This document shows positions 1-7,624 of a DNA stretch of 12,547 nucleotides, in pieces. The DNA lies in assembly GCA_005777515.1 (NCBI GenBank), contig SXMA01000093.1, positions 1 through 12,547 on the forward strand, given 5' to 3'. This stretch comes from Actinomycetota bacterium (GTDB lineage: Bacteria > Actinomycetota > Actinomycetes > Nanopelagicales > Nanopelagicaceae). A model generated the notes under the pieces. The model did not search any database. It was given only the letters and a program-made list of their open reading frames with translations, and was not told the origin of the DNA. Each line of letters begins with the position of its first letter. Within the stretch, counting starts at the first letter, position 1. Made by a program: the position numbers and the translations under genes.

Positions 1-66
1 GAACTTGCTAAAGCAGTTGAGAAGTTAAGACAAGAAGAACGAGCTGCCTATTTGGAGAAACGCTAA
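1..66 (+). CDS. recG: 3' end of an upstream gene, probably recG (ATP-dependent DNA helicase)
   Basis: An open frame enters from the left edge and ends at TAA 64-66, directly abutting the next ATG at 67. The 21 visible residues are charged and helical and end in ERAAYLEKR. RecG is commonly the gene just before rsmD in actinobacteria, and its C-terminus is a charged helix with a similar ending, so position and style both fit. The fragment is far too short to show any helicase motif, so the name rests mainly on gene order. The zero-base gap to rsmD suggests translational coupling. Confidence 0.5.
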   Translation, partial: ELAKAVEKLRQEERAAYLEKR

Positions 67-636
67 ATGAGAATAATTGCTGGTCTTGCAAAAGGAAGAA
101 ACATCAATTCACCAATCTCTCAAGTTCGTCCAACCTCTGATCGAGCAAGAGAGGCTCTCTTCTCCACTCTTGAATCTGAATTTGGTTCTCTTAGTGATGC
201 AAACTTTCTTGACCTTTACTGCGGTTCAGGAGCAGTTTCTTGTGAAGCGCTCTCACGTGGCGCTGGGGTAGTAGTTGCGGTTGATAATGAAGAGAAAGCA
301 ACTTCAGTAACGCGTAGTAATTTTGAATTGCTTGAAAAAATTCCTGGTATTGGCTCTGCCTCTGTCATAACAATGTCTGCCGGAAAGTATTTGGATAAAG
401 GCGCTGATATGGCCTTCGATATTGTTTTTATTGATCCACCGTATGACTTGCCAAATAGTGATGTTGAAAAAATATTATTGTCACTTATCAATAATGGATT
501 TCTAAAGAGTTCTTCAATAATTGCAGTAGAGCGCGATTCAAAAACCAAACCCTTTTCATGGCCCCAGGGCTTAGCTGAGTTGAAGGTTCGAAAGTATGGC
601 GCAGCCAGTATTTACTACGGCGAACCTAGGCAATAG
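67..636 (+). CDS. rsmD: 16S rRNA (guanine(966)-N2)-methyltransferase RsmD
   Basis: 189 aa, the normal length for RsmD. The enzyme transfers a methyl group from S-adenosylmethionine to N2 of G966 in 16S rRNA during small-subunit assembly. The N-terminus MRIIAGLAKGR and the RPTSDRAREALFSTL segment (residues 21-35) are family hallmarks. SAM-binding motif I is LDLYCGSG (48-55), an acidic VD (72-73) ends strand 2, and the catalytic N6/N2-type motif is DPPY (123-126). The ATG at 67 directly follows the upstream stop. It is served by a GGAG at 54-57, 9 nt upstream, inside the previous gene. Its position before coaD is the standard bacterial arrangement. Confidence 0.95.
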   Translation: MRIIAGLAKGRNINSPISQVRPTSDRAREALFSTLESEFGSLSDANFLDLYCGSGAVSCEALSRGAGVVVAVDNEEKATSVTRSNFELLEKIPGIGSASVITMSAGKYLDKGADMAFDIVFIDPPYDLPNSDVEKILLSLINNGFLKSSSIIAVERDSKTKPFSWPQGLAELKVRKYGAASIYYGEPRQ

Positions 637-655
637 CGTATTTAGTAATTCGTGT

Positions 656-661
656 TAGCGT
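656..661 (+). promoter_or_regulatory. candidate -10 element of a leaderless promoter for coaD
   Basis: TAGCGT fits the actinobacterial TANNNT -10 pattern and ends 6 nt before the GTG start of coaD at 668. No Shine-Dalgarno sequence precedes that start, and no good -35 hexamer is visible 16-18 bp upstream. Transcription would begin at or next to the G of GTG, giving an mRNA without a 5' leader. The same layout recurs before smc and ffh. Inference from pattern only. Confidence 0.45.
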
Positions 662-667
662 TGCCCC

Positions 668-1177
668 GTGAAGAAAGCAGTATGCCCGGGCTCCTTTGAC
701 CCAATCACTAATGGACACCTTGATGTAATTGAGCGTGCCAGTCATTTATTTGACGAGGTTGTAATTGCAGTTCTTGTAAATAACTCAAAGAGCTCTCTGT
801 TTACGATAGAGGAGCGGATAGTTCTAGCTAGAGATTGCGTGAAGCATTTGCCGAATGTAAAGGTTGATATGTGGAGTGGTCTATTAGTTGATTACTGTCG
901 AGAGAATAAAGTAGATGCGATTGTTAAAGGGCTGCGCGCAGTGAGTGATTTTGATTATGAACTTCAGATGGCCCAAATGAATCTGCAATTAAAGGGCGTT
1001 GACACTCTTCTTATGGCAACTAAACCTGCCTATTCCTTCCTTTCATCATCTCTAGTTAGAGAGATCGCCCGCTATGGCGGGGATGTTTCAAATCTGGTTC
1101 CTGCTGGAGTTTTAAGTGAGTTAACTAGGAAGGCAAAAGATTCTCCTTCGCCAAGTTCGCAATCAGGAAGGTCATGA
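668..1177 (+). CDS. coaD: phosphopantetheine adenylyltransferase (PPAT) CoaD
   Basis: 169 aa, slightly longer than the usual ~160. CoaD joins ATP and 4'-phosphopantetheine to give dephospho-CoA and pyrophosphate, the penultimate step of coenzyme A synthesis, in the cytoplasm. The nucleotidyltransferase fold is marked by GSFDPITNGHLD (residues 8-19, containing the TxGH nucleotide-binding motif at 14-17). Further marks are K41 in NNSKSSLFT, the KGLRAVSDFDYELQMA segment (88-102) that binds pantetheine and ATP, and SFLSSSLVRE (123-132) for the phosphate loop. The GTG start gives the canonical N-terminus MKKAVCPGSFDP. No Shine-Dalgarno sequence is visible, but a -10-like hexamer lies just upstream. 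The last residues (SPSPSSQSGRS) are a non-conserved tail. Confidence 0.96.
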   Translation: MKKAVCPGSFDPITNGHLDVIERASHLFDEVVIAVLVNNSKSSLFTIEERIVLARDCVKHLPNVKVDMWSGLLVDYCRENKVDAIVKGLRAVSDFDYELQMAQMNLQLKGVDTLLMATKPAYSFLSSSLVREIARYGGDVSNLVPAGVLSELTRKAKDSPSPSSQSGRS

Positions 1178-1178
1178 C

Positions 1179-1655
1179 ATGGAAGCAATAGAGAAACTCC
1201 AATCTGCCATAACTATGGTTAATGAAGCACGCTCAGTTCCATTATCAGCTTCTTGTGTAGTGCATCGAGGCGAGATGTTGGAGCTGCTTGAGGAGATAAA
1301 TCAAGCGCTTCCAAAAGATCTCTCAAATGCGCAGAAGCTCCTCGGAAGCAGAGAGACAATAATTGAAGAGGGTAGACAGAGCGCAGAGCAGTTGATTGCT
1401 CATGCAAGAGAAGAAGTTGCGCGAATGGTTGAGCAGACTGCAATTGTTGCTGCCGCTAGGGAGGAGTCTGCAAGATTAATTGATGAGGCTCATTCAAAAG
1501 TCGAGAAAGAACGTGAAGAAGTTGATGCCTATATCGATTCTCGTCTTGCAACTCTTGAAGTAATTTTAAATAAGACGCTAGAGGCAGTTAATCGGGGACG
1601 AGAAAGATTGGCTGGCGCTAGCGATAAAGATGTACTGTCTCAACTAGCAGAGTAG
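1179..1655 (+). CDS. SepIVA-like (Rv2927c family) coiled-coil, DivIVA-related division protein
   Basis: 158 aa, soluble and highly charged, with no membrane segment or signal peptide. Residues ~55-150 read as one long coiled coil rich in Glu, Arg and Ala. Characteristic pieces are REEVARMVE (78-86), ARLIDEAHSKVEKE (97-110), VDAYIDSRLATLEVILNKT (115-133) and LEAVNRGRERLAG (134-146). This wording resembles the actinobacterial family of Mycobacterium Rv2927c/SepIVA, a DivIVA-domain septal and cell-envelope factor, which also sits just upstream of the DUF177-rnc genes. The mycobacterial protein is much longer (about 245 aa), so this is a compact version. The ATG at 1179 follows coaD after 1 nt, with AGGAAGG at 1165-1171 as the ribosome-binding site. 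Older annotations may call such proteins ATP synthase subunit B-like. Confidence 0.7.
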   Translation: MEAIEKLQSAITMVNEARSVPLSASCVVHRGEMLELLEEINQALPKDLSNAQKLLGSRETIIEEGRQSAEQLIAHAREEVARMVEQTAIVAAAREESARLIDEAHSKVEKEREEVDAYIDSRLATLEVILNKTLEAVNRGRERLAGASDKDVLSQLAE

Positions 1656-1662
1656 TAATTAC

Positions 1663-2199
1663 GTGAGCTCCAAGACCGAATCACCATTTAAAGTTAATTT
1701 CCACGAACTTCCAAGACGAGCTGGGGAGTTTCGCCAATATCACCTGCAATTTAGCGCTCCACAGGCAATCGGTATTGCACTACTTGAGATTCCAAAGTCA
1801 GAGCCGATCGATATCTCCTTCAAGGCTGAATCTGTCGATGGCGGAGTTCTACTGACCGGAACTGTGATCTCTCATGCCAAGGGGGAGTGCGGACGTTGTT
1901 TAGATCCAATTGACTTTGATGTTAATCAAAAATTCCAAGAGCTATTTCTCTATTCTTCGAAAGTTAGTGAGGTCGAAGACGATGAAGATGAGATCTTTAG
2001 CCTTGATGGCGATGTTGCAGACCTTGAAGTTCCGATTCGCGACGCCGTTATTCTTTCGATGCCAATCAACCCTCTCTGCCAGAGTGATTGCTTGGGGCTC
2101 TGCTCAGTTTGTGGCCTGAAGTGGCGGGAGATTGAAAAGGATCACGCCCATAAGGCCAGCGATCCTAGGTGGAGCGGATTGGCTGATTGGAAGCCCTAA
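1663..2199 (+). CDS. YceD/DUF177 family protein (large rRNA accumulation protein)
   Basis: 178 aa, the usual length for the family. The N-terminal half includes HELPRRAGEFR (14-24), typical of actinobacterial members. Then comes CGRCLDPI (76-83), an acidic linker (EVEDDEDE, 103-110), and the C-terminal signature with LCQSDCLGLCSVCG (138-151). Cysteines 76, 79, 139, 143, 147 and 150 look like metal ligands. In E. coli and plants the family is required for 23S rRNA accumulation, and the gene is almost always next to rpmF, as here. The biochemical role is not settled. The GTG at 1663 lies 7 nt after the previous stop and has no clear Shine-Dalgarno sequence, so translation is probably coupled to the gene before it. 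Confidence 0.9.
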   Translation: MSSKTESPFKVNFHELPRRAGEFRQYHLQFSAPQAIGIALLEIPKSEPIDISFKAESVDGGVLLTGTVISHAKGECGRCLDPIDFDVNQKFQELFLYSSKVSEVEDDEDEIFSLDGDVADLEVPIRDAVILSMPINPLCQSDCLGLCSVCGLKWREIEKDHAHKASDPRWSGLADWKP

Positions 2200-2211
2200 T
2201 CAGGCGTGATT

Positions 2212-2240
2212 TTGCAAAGATACCGGAGCTGAGCAATACT
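2212..2240 (+). promoter_or_regulatory. candidate promoter for rpmF-rnc-mutM
   Basis: TTGCAA (2212-2217) and AATACT (2235-2240) are separated by 17 bp and each matches 4 of 6 bases of the housekeeping -35 and -10 consensus. Overlapping the -10 is TACTTA (2237-2242), a second possible hexamer. The gap of 85 bp between DUF177 and rpmF is larger than other gaps upstream, which leaves room for an internal promoter. Weak, consensus-only evidence. Confidence 0.35.
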
Positions 2241-2284
2241 TAGCCCTCAAGTTTGAAGTAGTAATTTTTTAAAGGAGAATAACT

Positions 2285-2458
2285 GTGCCATTACCAAAGC
2301 GAAAGATGTCGCGCTCGCGCACACGTTCTCGTCGTAGCCAGTGGAAAGCAACACCTGCATCGACTGCAAATTGCCCGCAATGTGCGCAACCTAAGTTGCA
2401 ACATACTGCTTGCCCTACCTGCGGCACCTATAACCGTCGTCAAGTTCTAGAGGTTTAA
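2285..2458 (+). CDS. rpmF: 50S ribosomal protein L32
   Basis: 57 aa, the normal size of bacterial L32. It starts with GTG at 2285 behind a strong ribosome-binding site AAAGGAG (2271-2277, spacing 7). The basic N-terminus MPLPKRKMSRSRTRSRRSQ and the WKATPA segment are typical of L32. Two CxxC pairs, CPQC (30-33) and CPTC (43-46), form the zinc ribbon of the zinc-containing (C+) form, followed by GTYNRRQVLEV at the C-terminus. L32 binds domain VI of 23S rRNA near the peptidyl-transferase region. It sits between DUF177 and rnc as in many bacteria. The four-cysteine form makes it a possible target of zinc-dependent regulation, but no paralogue or Zur site is visible here. Confidence 0.96.
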   Translation: MPLPKRKMSRSRTRSRRSQWKATPASTANCPQCAQPKLQHTACPTCGTYNRRQVLEV

Positions 2459-2462
2459 TCTG
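2450..2462 (+). promoter_or_regulatory. ribosome-binding site and CTG start deciding rnc
   Basis: GAGGT (2450-2454) is a good match to the anti-Shine-Dalgarno end of 16S rRNA. It lies in the last codons of rpmF, 5 nt before CTG 2460 and 11 nt before CTG 2466. No standard start codon exists in the rnc frame within reach. The rpmF stop (2456-2458) lies between the GAGGT and the CTG, so a ribosome terminating on rpmF would be delivered to this site. Confidence 0.55.
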
Positions 2463-3134
2463 AGTCTGGCTCTGACCGAAAAGCTTGGAGTTTCGGTAAA
2501 ACCAGAGTTACTCGAACTCGCATTAACGCACCGCTCCTTTGCTTATGAATTCGGTGGTCTTCCAACAAATGAACGCTTAGAGTTTCTAGGCGATAGCGTC
2601 CTTGGTTTAGTAATCACCGAAGCGCTCTATGAACGCTTTCCAGATCTTGATGAGTCACGTCTCTCACCACTTCGCTCAGGGATAGTAAACATGCGCGCCC
2701 TTGCAAGCATTGCAAGAGAGTTAGAACTTGGCTCAGCGCTAAAAATAGGCAAAGGTGAAGAGGTAACTGGAGGAAGAGATAAGAATTCAATATTGGCAGA
2801 TGCCTTTGAGGCTTTGGTTGGAGCGATCTATCTTGATCATGGTTTTGATGTAAGTGCGGAGATCATTATGCGTCTGATGAAGAGCGCTATTGATGAAGCA
2901 GTAACAAGGGGGGCGGGTCTTGATGGAAAGACCGCGCTACAAGAAATCGTTGCCTCCTCTGGATGGGCGCCACCTGAATATAAAGTCAGTGAGTCAGGCC
3001 CAGATCACGATAAAGATTTTGTTGCCCATGCAATTGTCAATGGAGTCACATACCCGCAGGGTCATGGCAAGTCAAAGCGCGAAGCCGAACAAGTTGCGGC
3101 AAGAATCGCCTTTGAAGCTCTTTCAGATAACTAA
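2460..3134 (+). CDS. rnc: ribonuclease III, apparently starting at CTG
   Basis: RNase III cleaves double-stranded RNA in rRNA precursors and in some mRNAs. Read from CTG 2460 the protein has 224 aa, the family norm. The catalytic motif NERLEFLGDSVLG (37-49) supplies E38, E41 and D45, and DAFEALVGAIY (114-124) supplies D114 and E117. The linker is followed by a double-stranded-RNA-binding domain (~154-224) ending in GKSKREAEQVAARIAFEAL. The frame is open only from 2451 (in-frame TAG at 2448-2450), and there is no ATG, GTG or TTG before 2691. That first ATG falls at residue 78, inside the catalytic domain, and would remove the ERLEFLGD motif. GAGGT at 2450-2454 lies 5 nt before CTG 2460, and rpmF stops 1 nt before it, which suits a coupled CTG start. 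CTG 2466 is a second option. Confidence 0.9.
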   Translation: MSLALTEKLGVSVKPELLELALTHRSFAYEFGGLPTNERLEFLGDSVLGLVITEALYERFPDLDESRLSPLRSGIVNMRALASIARELELGSALKIGKGEEVTGGRDKNSILADAFEALVGAIYLDHGFDVSAEIIMRLMKSAIDEAVTRGAGLDGKTALQEIVASSGWAPPEYKVSESGPDHDKDFVAHAIVNGVTYPQGHGKSKREAEQVAARIAFEALSDN

Positions 3135-3137
3135 CTT

Positions 3138-4037
3138 ATGCCCGAATTACCCGAGGTCGAAACGGTAAGAAGAGGTTTAGCGCCATTCATTGTAGGAAGA
3201 AAAATCAAAGAAATTGATGTAGTCCATAAAGGTGGAAATAGATCCTCAACCTATGCGCCATATAGCGCTATCGAAGGCGCAAAAGTCTTGAGTGTTAACA
3301 GACGTGGAAAGTTCCTATGGTTTGAATTAAATCGAGATTTTGCGTTGATGGCCCACTTAGGAATGAGTGGACAGTTGTTGATTCAAGATAAGCAGCGAGA
3401 ATATGAGAAACATCTGCGGGTTCGTATTGATTGTGGCGATAGAAGAAAAGAGATCAGATTTGTTGATCAACGAACCTTTGGTTGGATTTCAATTGATAAG
3501 TTGGTCTTAGAAGGCCAAGACCTAATCCCTCAATCTTTTACTCGAATTGCGCCTGATCTATTTGATAAGAAATTTAATCGCAGCGCAGTGATCAGCCGGA
3601 TTAGTAAAAAGAATAGCGCGATAAAGCGAGTACTTCTGGATCAGGGCGTGGTAAGCGGTGTAGGCAATATCTACGCCGATGAAGCTCTCTGGCGCGCCAA
3701 GATTCATCCCGAACGCCTTGCAAAGAAACTATCGGAGCAAGAAATTTCTAAGCTTCTTGATGCCACTAAATTTGTCATGGAGAAAGCCTTGAAGGCAGGC
3801 GGGACAAGTTTTGATGATCTCTATATCAATGTAAATGGCGAGAGTGGCTACTTTGATGTTGAGCTTGAGGCATATGGCCAGGAGAATGAGCCCTGCTCTA
3901 GATGTGGCTGCGAGATTCGCAGGATTGCTTTCGCAAACCGCTCGTCACATTTTTGTCCGCAATGCCAGAGCAAATCTCCCCTTAAGAAAGCGGGAAAAAA
4001 GAAGGTTAGAAAAAAAGTCAGCTCTAAGCGGGGGTAA
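3138..4037 (+). CDS. mutM: formamidopyrimidine-DNA glycosylase (Fpg/MutM)
   Basis: 299 aa. This bifunctional base-excision enzyme removes 8-oxoguanine and ring-opened purines and cuts the abasic site. MPELPEVETVRRGL gives the catalytic proline (first residue after Met removal) and the Glu next to it. K58 in RRGKFLWF is the conserved catalytic lysine, and MAHLGMSGQ (71-79) supplies the void-filling Met. The helix-two-turn-helix region is LDQGVVSGVGNIYADEALW (167-185), with the conserved Asn at 177. The zinc finger uses C253, C256, C273 and C276, with the finger arginine in NRSSHFCP. Residues 278-299 form an extra Lys/Arg-rich tail beyond the finger, which most Fpg proteins lack. The ATG lies 3 nt after the rnc stop with no evident Shine-Dalgarno, so translation is likely coupled. 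Confidence 0.97.
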   Translation: MPELPEVETVRRGLAPFIVGRKIKEIDVVHKGGNRSSTYAPYSAIEGAKVLSVNRRGKFLWFELNRDFALMAHLGMSGQLLIQDKQREYEKHLRVRIDCGDRRKEIRFVDQRTFGWISIDKLVLEGQDLIPQSFTRIAPDLFDKKFNRSAVISRISKKNSAIKRVLLDQGVVSGVGNIYADEALWRAKIHPERLAKKLSEQEISKLLDATKFVMEKALKAGGTSFDDLYINVNGESGYFDVELEAYGQENEPCSRCGCEIRRIAFANRSSHFCPQCQSKSPLKKAGKKKVRKKVSSKRG

Positions 4038-4051
4038 AACCCGAGCGTGCG

Positions 4052-4076
4052 CGGGCTCACCCGATAGGTTCTACCC
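4052..4076 (+). promoter_or_regulatory. candidate leaderless promoter of smc with a small inverted repeat
   Basis: TAGGTT (4065-4070) fits the TANNNT -10 pattern and ends 6 nt before the smc GTG at 4077, with no Shine-Dalgarno sequence. Just upstream is CGGG-CTCA-CCCG (4052-4063), a perfect 4-bp inverted repeat with a 4-nt loop in a locally GC-rich patch. No recognisable -35 hexamer is present. The repeat could be a small operator in the promoter spacer or chance. Confidence 0.4.
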
Positions 4077-7000
4077 GTGTATTTAAAGAGCATGACCCTG
4101 AAGGGCTTTAAGTCCTTTGCTGCTCCAACGGCCTTGAAGTTCGAGCCTGGGATCACCTGCGTGGTGGGACCCAATGGTTCGGGCAAGAGCAATGTCGTTG
4201 ATGCTCTCTCTTGGGTTATGGGCGAACAGGGAGCAAAGAGTCTGCGCGGTGGAAAGATGGAAGATGTCATCTTCGCTGGAACTTCAGGGCGAGCACCTCT
4301 GGGACGAGCAGAAGTATCAGTCACTATCGACAACGCAGATGGCGCACTACCAATTGAATTTAGCGAAGTTACTATTTCAAGAACTTTATTTCGAAATGGT
4401 CAGAGTGATTATCAGATCAATGGTGAATCAGCTCGCCTTCTAGATATCCAAGAGCTATTAAGTGATAGCGGCATTGGACGCGAGATGCACGTCATCGTTG
4501 GCCAGGGACAACTTGATGCGATCCTCACGGCAGATCCTCAGGAGCGCAGAGGATTTATTGAGGAAGCTGCTGGAATCTTAAAACATAGAAAGCGAAAAGA
4601 GAAAGCTCTTCGAAAATTAGATTCAATGCAAGGCAATATGTCTAGAGTTCAAGATCTCACCAATGAATTGAGAAGACAACTTCGCCCGCTTGGGAAACAG
4701 GCAGAGGTTGCTAGAAAAGCTGCTGTGATTCAGGCTGATGTGCGAGATGCAAAGCTAAGAATTCTGGCTGATGACTTAATTGCATTTAATTCAACACTAA
4801 ATTTAGAAGTTGCTGATGAAACTGCTCTTCGTCAGAGACGAAGTGAAGTAGATCAAGAGCTGGAGCAATTACGCAAAAGAGAGATTGAGCTAGATCAGAT
4901 AGCAGCAATTCAGGGACCAGAGTTAGCCAGTGCGCAGAATAATTACTACAGCCTCACTGCCCAGAAAGAAAAGCTAAGAGGAACCCAGAACTTAGCATCT
5001 GAGCGTGCTCGCTTCTTAGCTGAAGAGGCAGAGGAGGCTAGAGCATCTGGTCGAGATCCTGAAGCGCTAGATGCGGAAGCAAAAGTTCTAAGAGGCGAGG
5101 AATCTGTTCTCCAAGGTTCATCAGATAAAGCGCGAGCTGAATTAGTTGCCGCAAGCAATAGCGTCACTCAATTAGAAGCGCGGTTAAAGGGCGAAGAAGA
5201 TCGAGTGGCCGCAGCGCAGAGAGCACTTGCTGATTATCGAGAGGGGACTGCCAGACAAGAAGGGCATATAAAGTCTCTGCAATCTCGAATCGATGGCGCG
5301 GGCTCTGAAATTAGTAGGTTAGAGAGCGCGTTAACTGGCGCTAAGGCAAGAGTGGCTGAATCTAAAGTTGAATTTGCTCGACTTGAGAGTGAAATTGCAG
5401 GACTTGATGCAGGAGAGCTCGGCCTTGATGCCGAATTTGAAAAAGCAAAAACTCTGCTCAATAGCAGCAAAGCTGGCCTTGAAAAGTTAAGAAGTGATCT
5501 CTCTCTAGCGGAGCGAGCAAGAGCTGCTTCTGAGGCAAAAATTGATGCACTCCGTCAAGCAACGCTTCATAAAGATGGAAGTGGTGCGCTATTAACAAAT
5601 GATCAGGGGATCGTAATTCGTGGCAGCCTAGCATCGCTATTAACGGTTGAGCCTGGCTGGCAGAGTGCAGTGACCAATGCGCTGGGCTCATTAGCAAATG
5701 CACTAGTGCTTCAAGATCTCAATCAGGTTATTTCTGCAATCACTTTCTTGAAATCTAAATCCGCTGGAAGTGCTGAGCTGCTTTTTATATCTGAAGGTGA
5801 TTCCAGAGCAGTAATTGAGATTCCAAATGGATTGACGCCACTGGCAAGTAAAGTTTCATCAGCTACCTTAAATTCCATTTTGCCGGCTCTTTTCTCTGGC
5901 CTGGTTGCTGCAGAATCCCTTAGTCAAGCAAGTCAGATCATCTCTAGTAATCCCTCACTTATTGCAGTTACTCGTGATGGTGATTTGGTTGGAAGAGGAA
6001 GAGCAAGTGGCGGCTCATCTGCTCGTACCTCATTAATTGAGATTTCCGAGATGATTGAAAAGGGCGAGATTGAGCTGCAGCGACATGGCCATGATTGCGA
6101 TCGAATTCACTTTGACATTTCTACTGCTGAGACAAAATTAAGATCGGATCAAATGACCTATGATCAAGCCTTAGCTAGGCTAAACGAGTCAGATGCTGCT
6201 ATGGCAGCACTCGCTGAGCAGATGGCAGCCGCTAGCCAAGGAGTAAAGAGCGCGAGCGGCGAAGTTGAGCGTCTAGAGAAATCTATTACAGAATTGAAGC
6301 AAGCGCTAAATAGTGATCTAAGTGAGTTGAATATCGCTAGAAGTGAGTTTGAGAAAAGTAGTGAGCCGCTAGAACCTGAGTTAAGCACTCTTGAAAATCT
6401 AAGAGCAACTCTTGCTACAGCAAGAGCAGTTGAAGTTGAAGCTCGTCTTGCGCTTCGAACGATTGAGGAGCGAGTTGCAGCAATCTCACAGCGGGCTAGA
6501 GACCTTGAACTTGCAGCATCAAATGAGCGCCAAGCGGCAAGTAATAACATCGCTCGCCGCGCAGCTAGAGCAAGGGGCGCAGTTACGGCGCAAGCAATCG
6601 CTGATGCTGCTTATGAAGCGTTAATTCAAATTGAGAGCTCGATATCAAGAGCAAATAGTGAGCGGGAAAGACTTGAACTTGCTCGCTCTAATCGAGATGG
6701 TGAAATTCTTTCTATTCGCCAAGCGATCAGAGATCTAAGTGTTGAGCTTGATCAATTAACTTCCAGTGTTCATCGCGACGAGATAGCTAGAGCTGAACAA
6801 AGATTGAGAATTGAACAACTTGAAATAAAAGCTATGGAGGAATTTGGAGTTGATAGTTCATCTCTTGTAAATGAGTACGGACCAGATAAGCCAGTCCCAA
6901 CCTTCATTGAAGATGAATCTGGAAATTTGAGTCAAGGCGAATTCATTCCGTATGTCCGTCAAGAGCAGGAAAAACGTCTAGCTGGAGCTGAGAAATCTCT

Positions 7001-7622
7001 GGCCCTTCTTGGCAAGATCAATCCCTTAGCTCTCGAGGAGTTCTCATCCCTTGAAGAGCGGTTGAAATACCTGGCAGATCAGTTAGAGGATTTAAAGAAA
7101 TCAAAGAAGGATCTTCTAGACATCATCAAATCAGTCGATGATAAGGTTCAAGAGATTTTTGAAGAAGCCTTTAGAGATACGGCGCGAGAGTTTGAAAAAA
7201 TCTTTGCTCGACTCTTTCCTGGGGGAGAGGGGCGCCTGCTGTTAACTAACCCAAGTGATCTTCTTAATTCTGGCGTTGATGTTGAAGCTCGCCCACCAGG
7301 AAAGAGAATCAAGCGACTCTCACTTCTTTCAGGTGGTGAGCGATCATTGACTGCGGTAGCTCTTTTAGTGGCAATATTTAAAGCCAGGCCAAGTCCATTC
7401 TATGTTTTAGATGAGGTTGAAGCCGCCCTTGATGACACAAATCTTGGTCGCCTGCTCTCAGTTCTAGAGGAGCTAAGGCAAGCATCGCAGTTAATTATTA
7501 TCACCCATCAAAAACGAACTATGGAAATCGGCGATACTTTGTATGGCGTAAGTATGCGCGGTGATGGAGTATCAGAAGTTATCTCACAGCGTCTCCGCGA
7601 GATTGAAACTGAACCCGCTTAA
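4077..7622 (+). CDS. smc: chromosome segregation/condensation ATPase SMC
   Basis: 1181 aa, full length for bacterial SMC. As a dimer with ScpA and ScpB it loops DNA and helps separate sister chromosomes. The N-terminal head has the MYLKSMTLKGFKSFA opening and Walker A GPNGSGKS (31-38). Two long coiled-coil arms (~165-490 and ~660-1010) enclose the hinge (~500-640, with GSGALLTNDQGIVIRGSLAS and the later RDGDLVGRGRASGGSS). The C-terminal head has the ABC signature LSGGERS (1084-1090), Walker B YVLDE (D1112, E1113) with the following D-loop ALDD, and the switch histidine TH (H1144). The GTG at 4077 gives the canonical start, and no Shine-Dalgarno precedes it. An acylphosphatase gene often found between mutM and smc in actinobacteria is absent. 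Confidence 0.98.
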   Translation: MYLKSMTLKGFKSFAAPTALKFEPGITCVVGPNGSGKSNVVDALSWVMGEQGAKSLRGGKMEDVIFAGTSGRAPLGRAEVSVTIDNADGALPIEFSEVTISRTLFRNGQSDYQINGESARLLDIQELLSDSGIGREMHVIVGQGQLDAILTADPQERRGFIEEAAGILKHRKRKEKALRKLDSMQGNMSRVQDLTNELRRQLRPLGKQAEVARKAAVIQADVRDAKLRILADDLIAFNSTLNLEVADETALRQRRSEVDQELEQLRKREIELDQIAAIQGPELASAQNNYYSLTAQKEKLRGTQNLASERARFLAEEAEEARASGRDPEALDAEAKVLRGEESVLQGSSDKARAELVAASNSVTQLEARLKGEEDRVAAAQRALADYREGTARQEGHIKSLQSRIDGAGSEISRLESALTGAKARVAESKVEFARLESEIAGLDAGELGLDAEFEKAKTLLNSSKAGLEKLRSDLSLAERARAASEAKIDALRQATLHKDGSGALLTNDQGIVIRGSLASLLTVEPGWQSAVTNALGSLANALVLQDLNQVISAITFLKSKSAGSAELLFISEGDSRAVIEIPNGLTPLASKVSSATLNSILPALFSGLVAAESLSQASQIISSNPSLIAVTRDGDLVGRGRASGGSSARTSLIEISEMIEKGEIELQRHGHDCDRIHFDISTAETKLRSDQMTYDQALARLNESDAAMAALAEQMAAASQGVKSASGEVERLEKSITELKQALNSDLSELNIARSEFEKSSEPLEPELSTLENLRATLATARAVEVEARLALRTIEERVAAISQRARDLELAASNERQAASNNIARRAARARGAVTAQAIADAAYEALIQIESSISRANSERERLELARSNRDGEILSIRQAIRDLSVELDQLTSSVHRDEIARAEQRLRIEQLEIKAMEEFGVDSSSLVNEYGPDKPVPTFIEDESGNLSQGEFIPYVRQEQEKRLAGAEKSLALLGKINPLALEEFSSLEERLKYLADQLEDLKKSKKDLLDIIKSVDDKVQEIFEEAFRDTAREFEKIFARLFPGGEGRLLLTNPSDLLNSGVDVEARPPGKRIKRLSLLSGGERSLTAVALLVAIFKARPSPFYVLDEVEAALDDTNLGRLLSVLEELRQASQLIIITHQKRTMEIGDTLYGVSMRGDGVSEVISQRLREIETEPA

Positions 7623-7624
7623 CT

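Noticed and set aside
2691..3134. rnc starting at the first ATG (147 aa)
   Set aside because: This would discard 77 residues that contain conserved RNase III sequence, including catalytic E38, E41 and D45.
3848..4333. Minus-strand open frame of 161 codons across the mutM-smc junction
   Set aside because: It lies opposite two well-supported genes, has no recognisable domain or ribosome-binding site, and its composition (Pro/Ser/Arg/Leu-rich) is that of an antisense shadow.
6164..6550. Minus-strand open frame of 128 codons inside smc
   Set aside because: Ser/Ala/Arg/Leu-rich shadow of the Ala/Glu/Arg-rich SMC coiled coil, with no motif or start signal.
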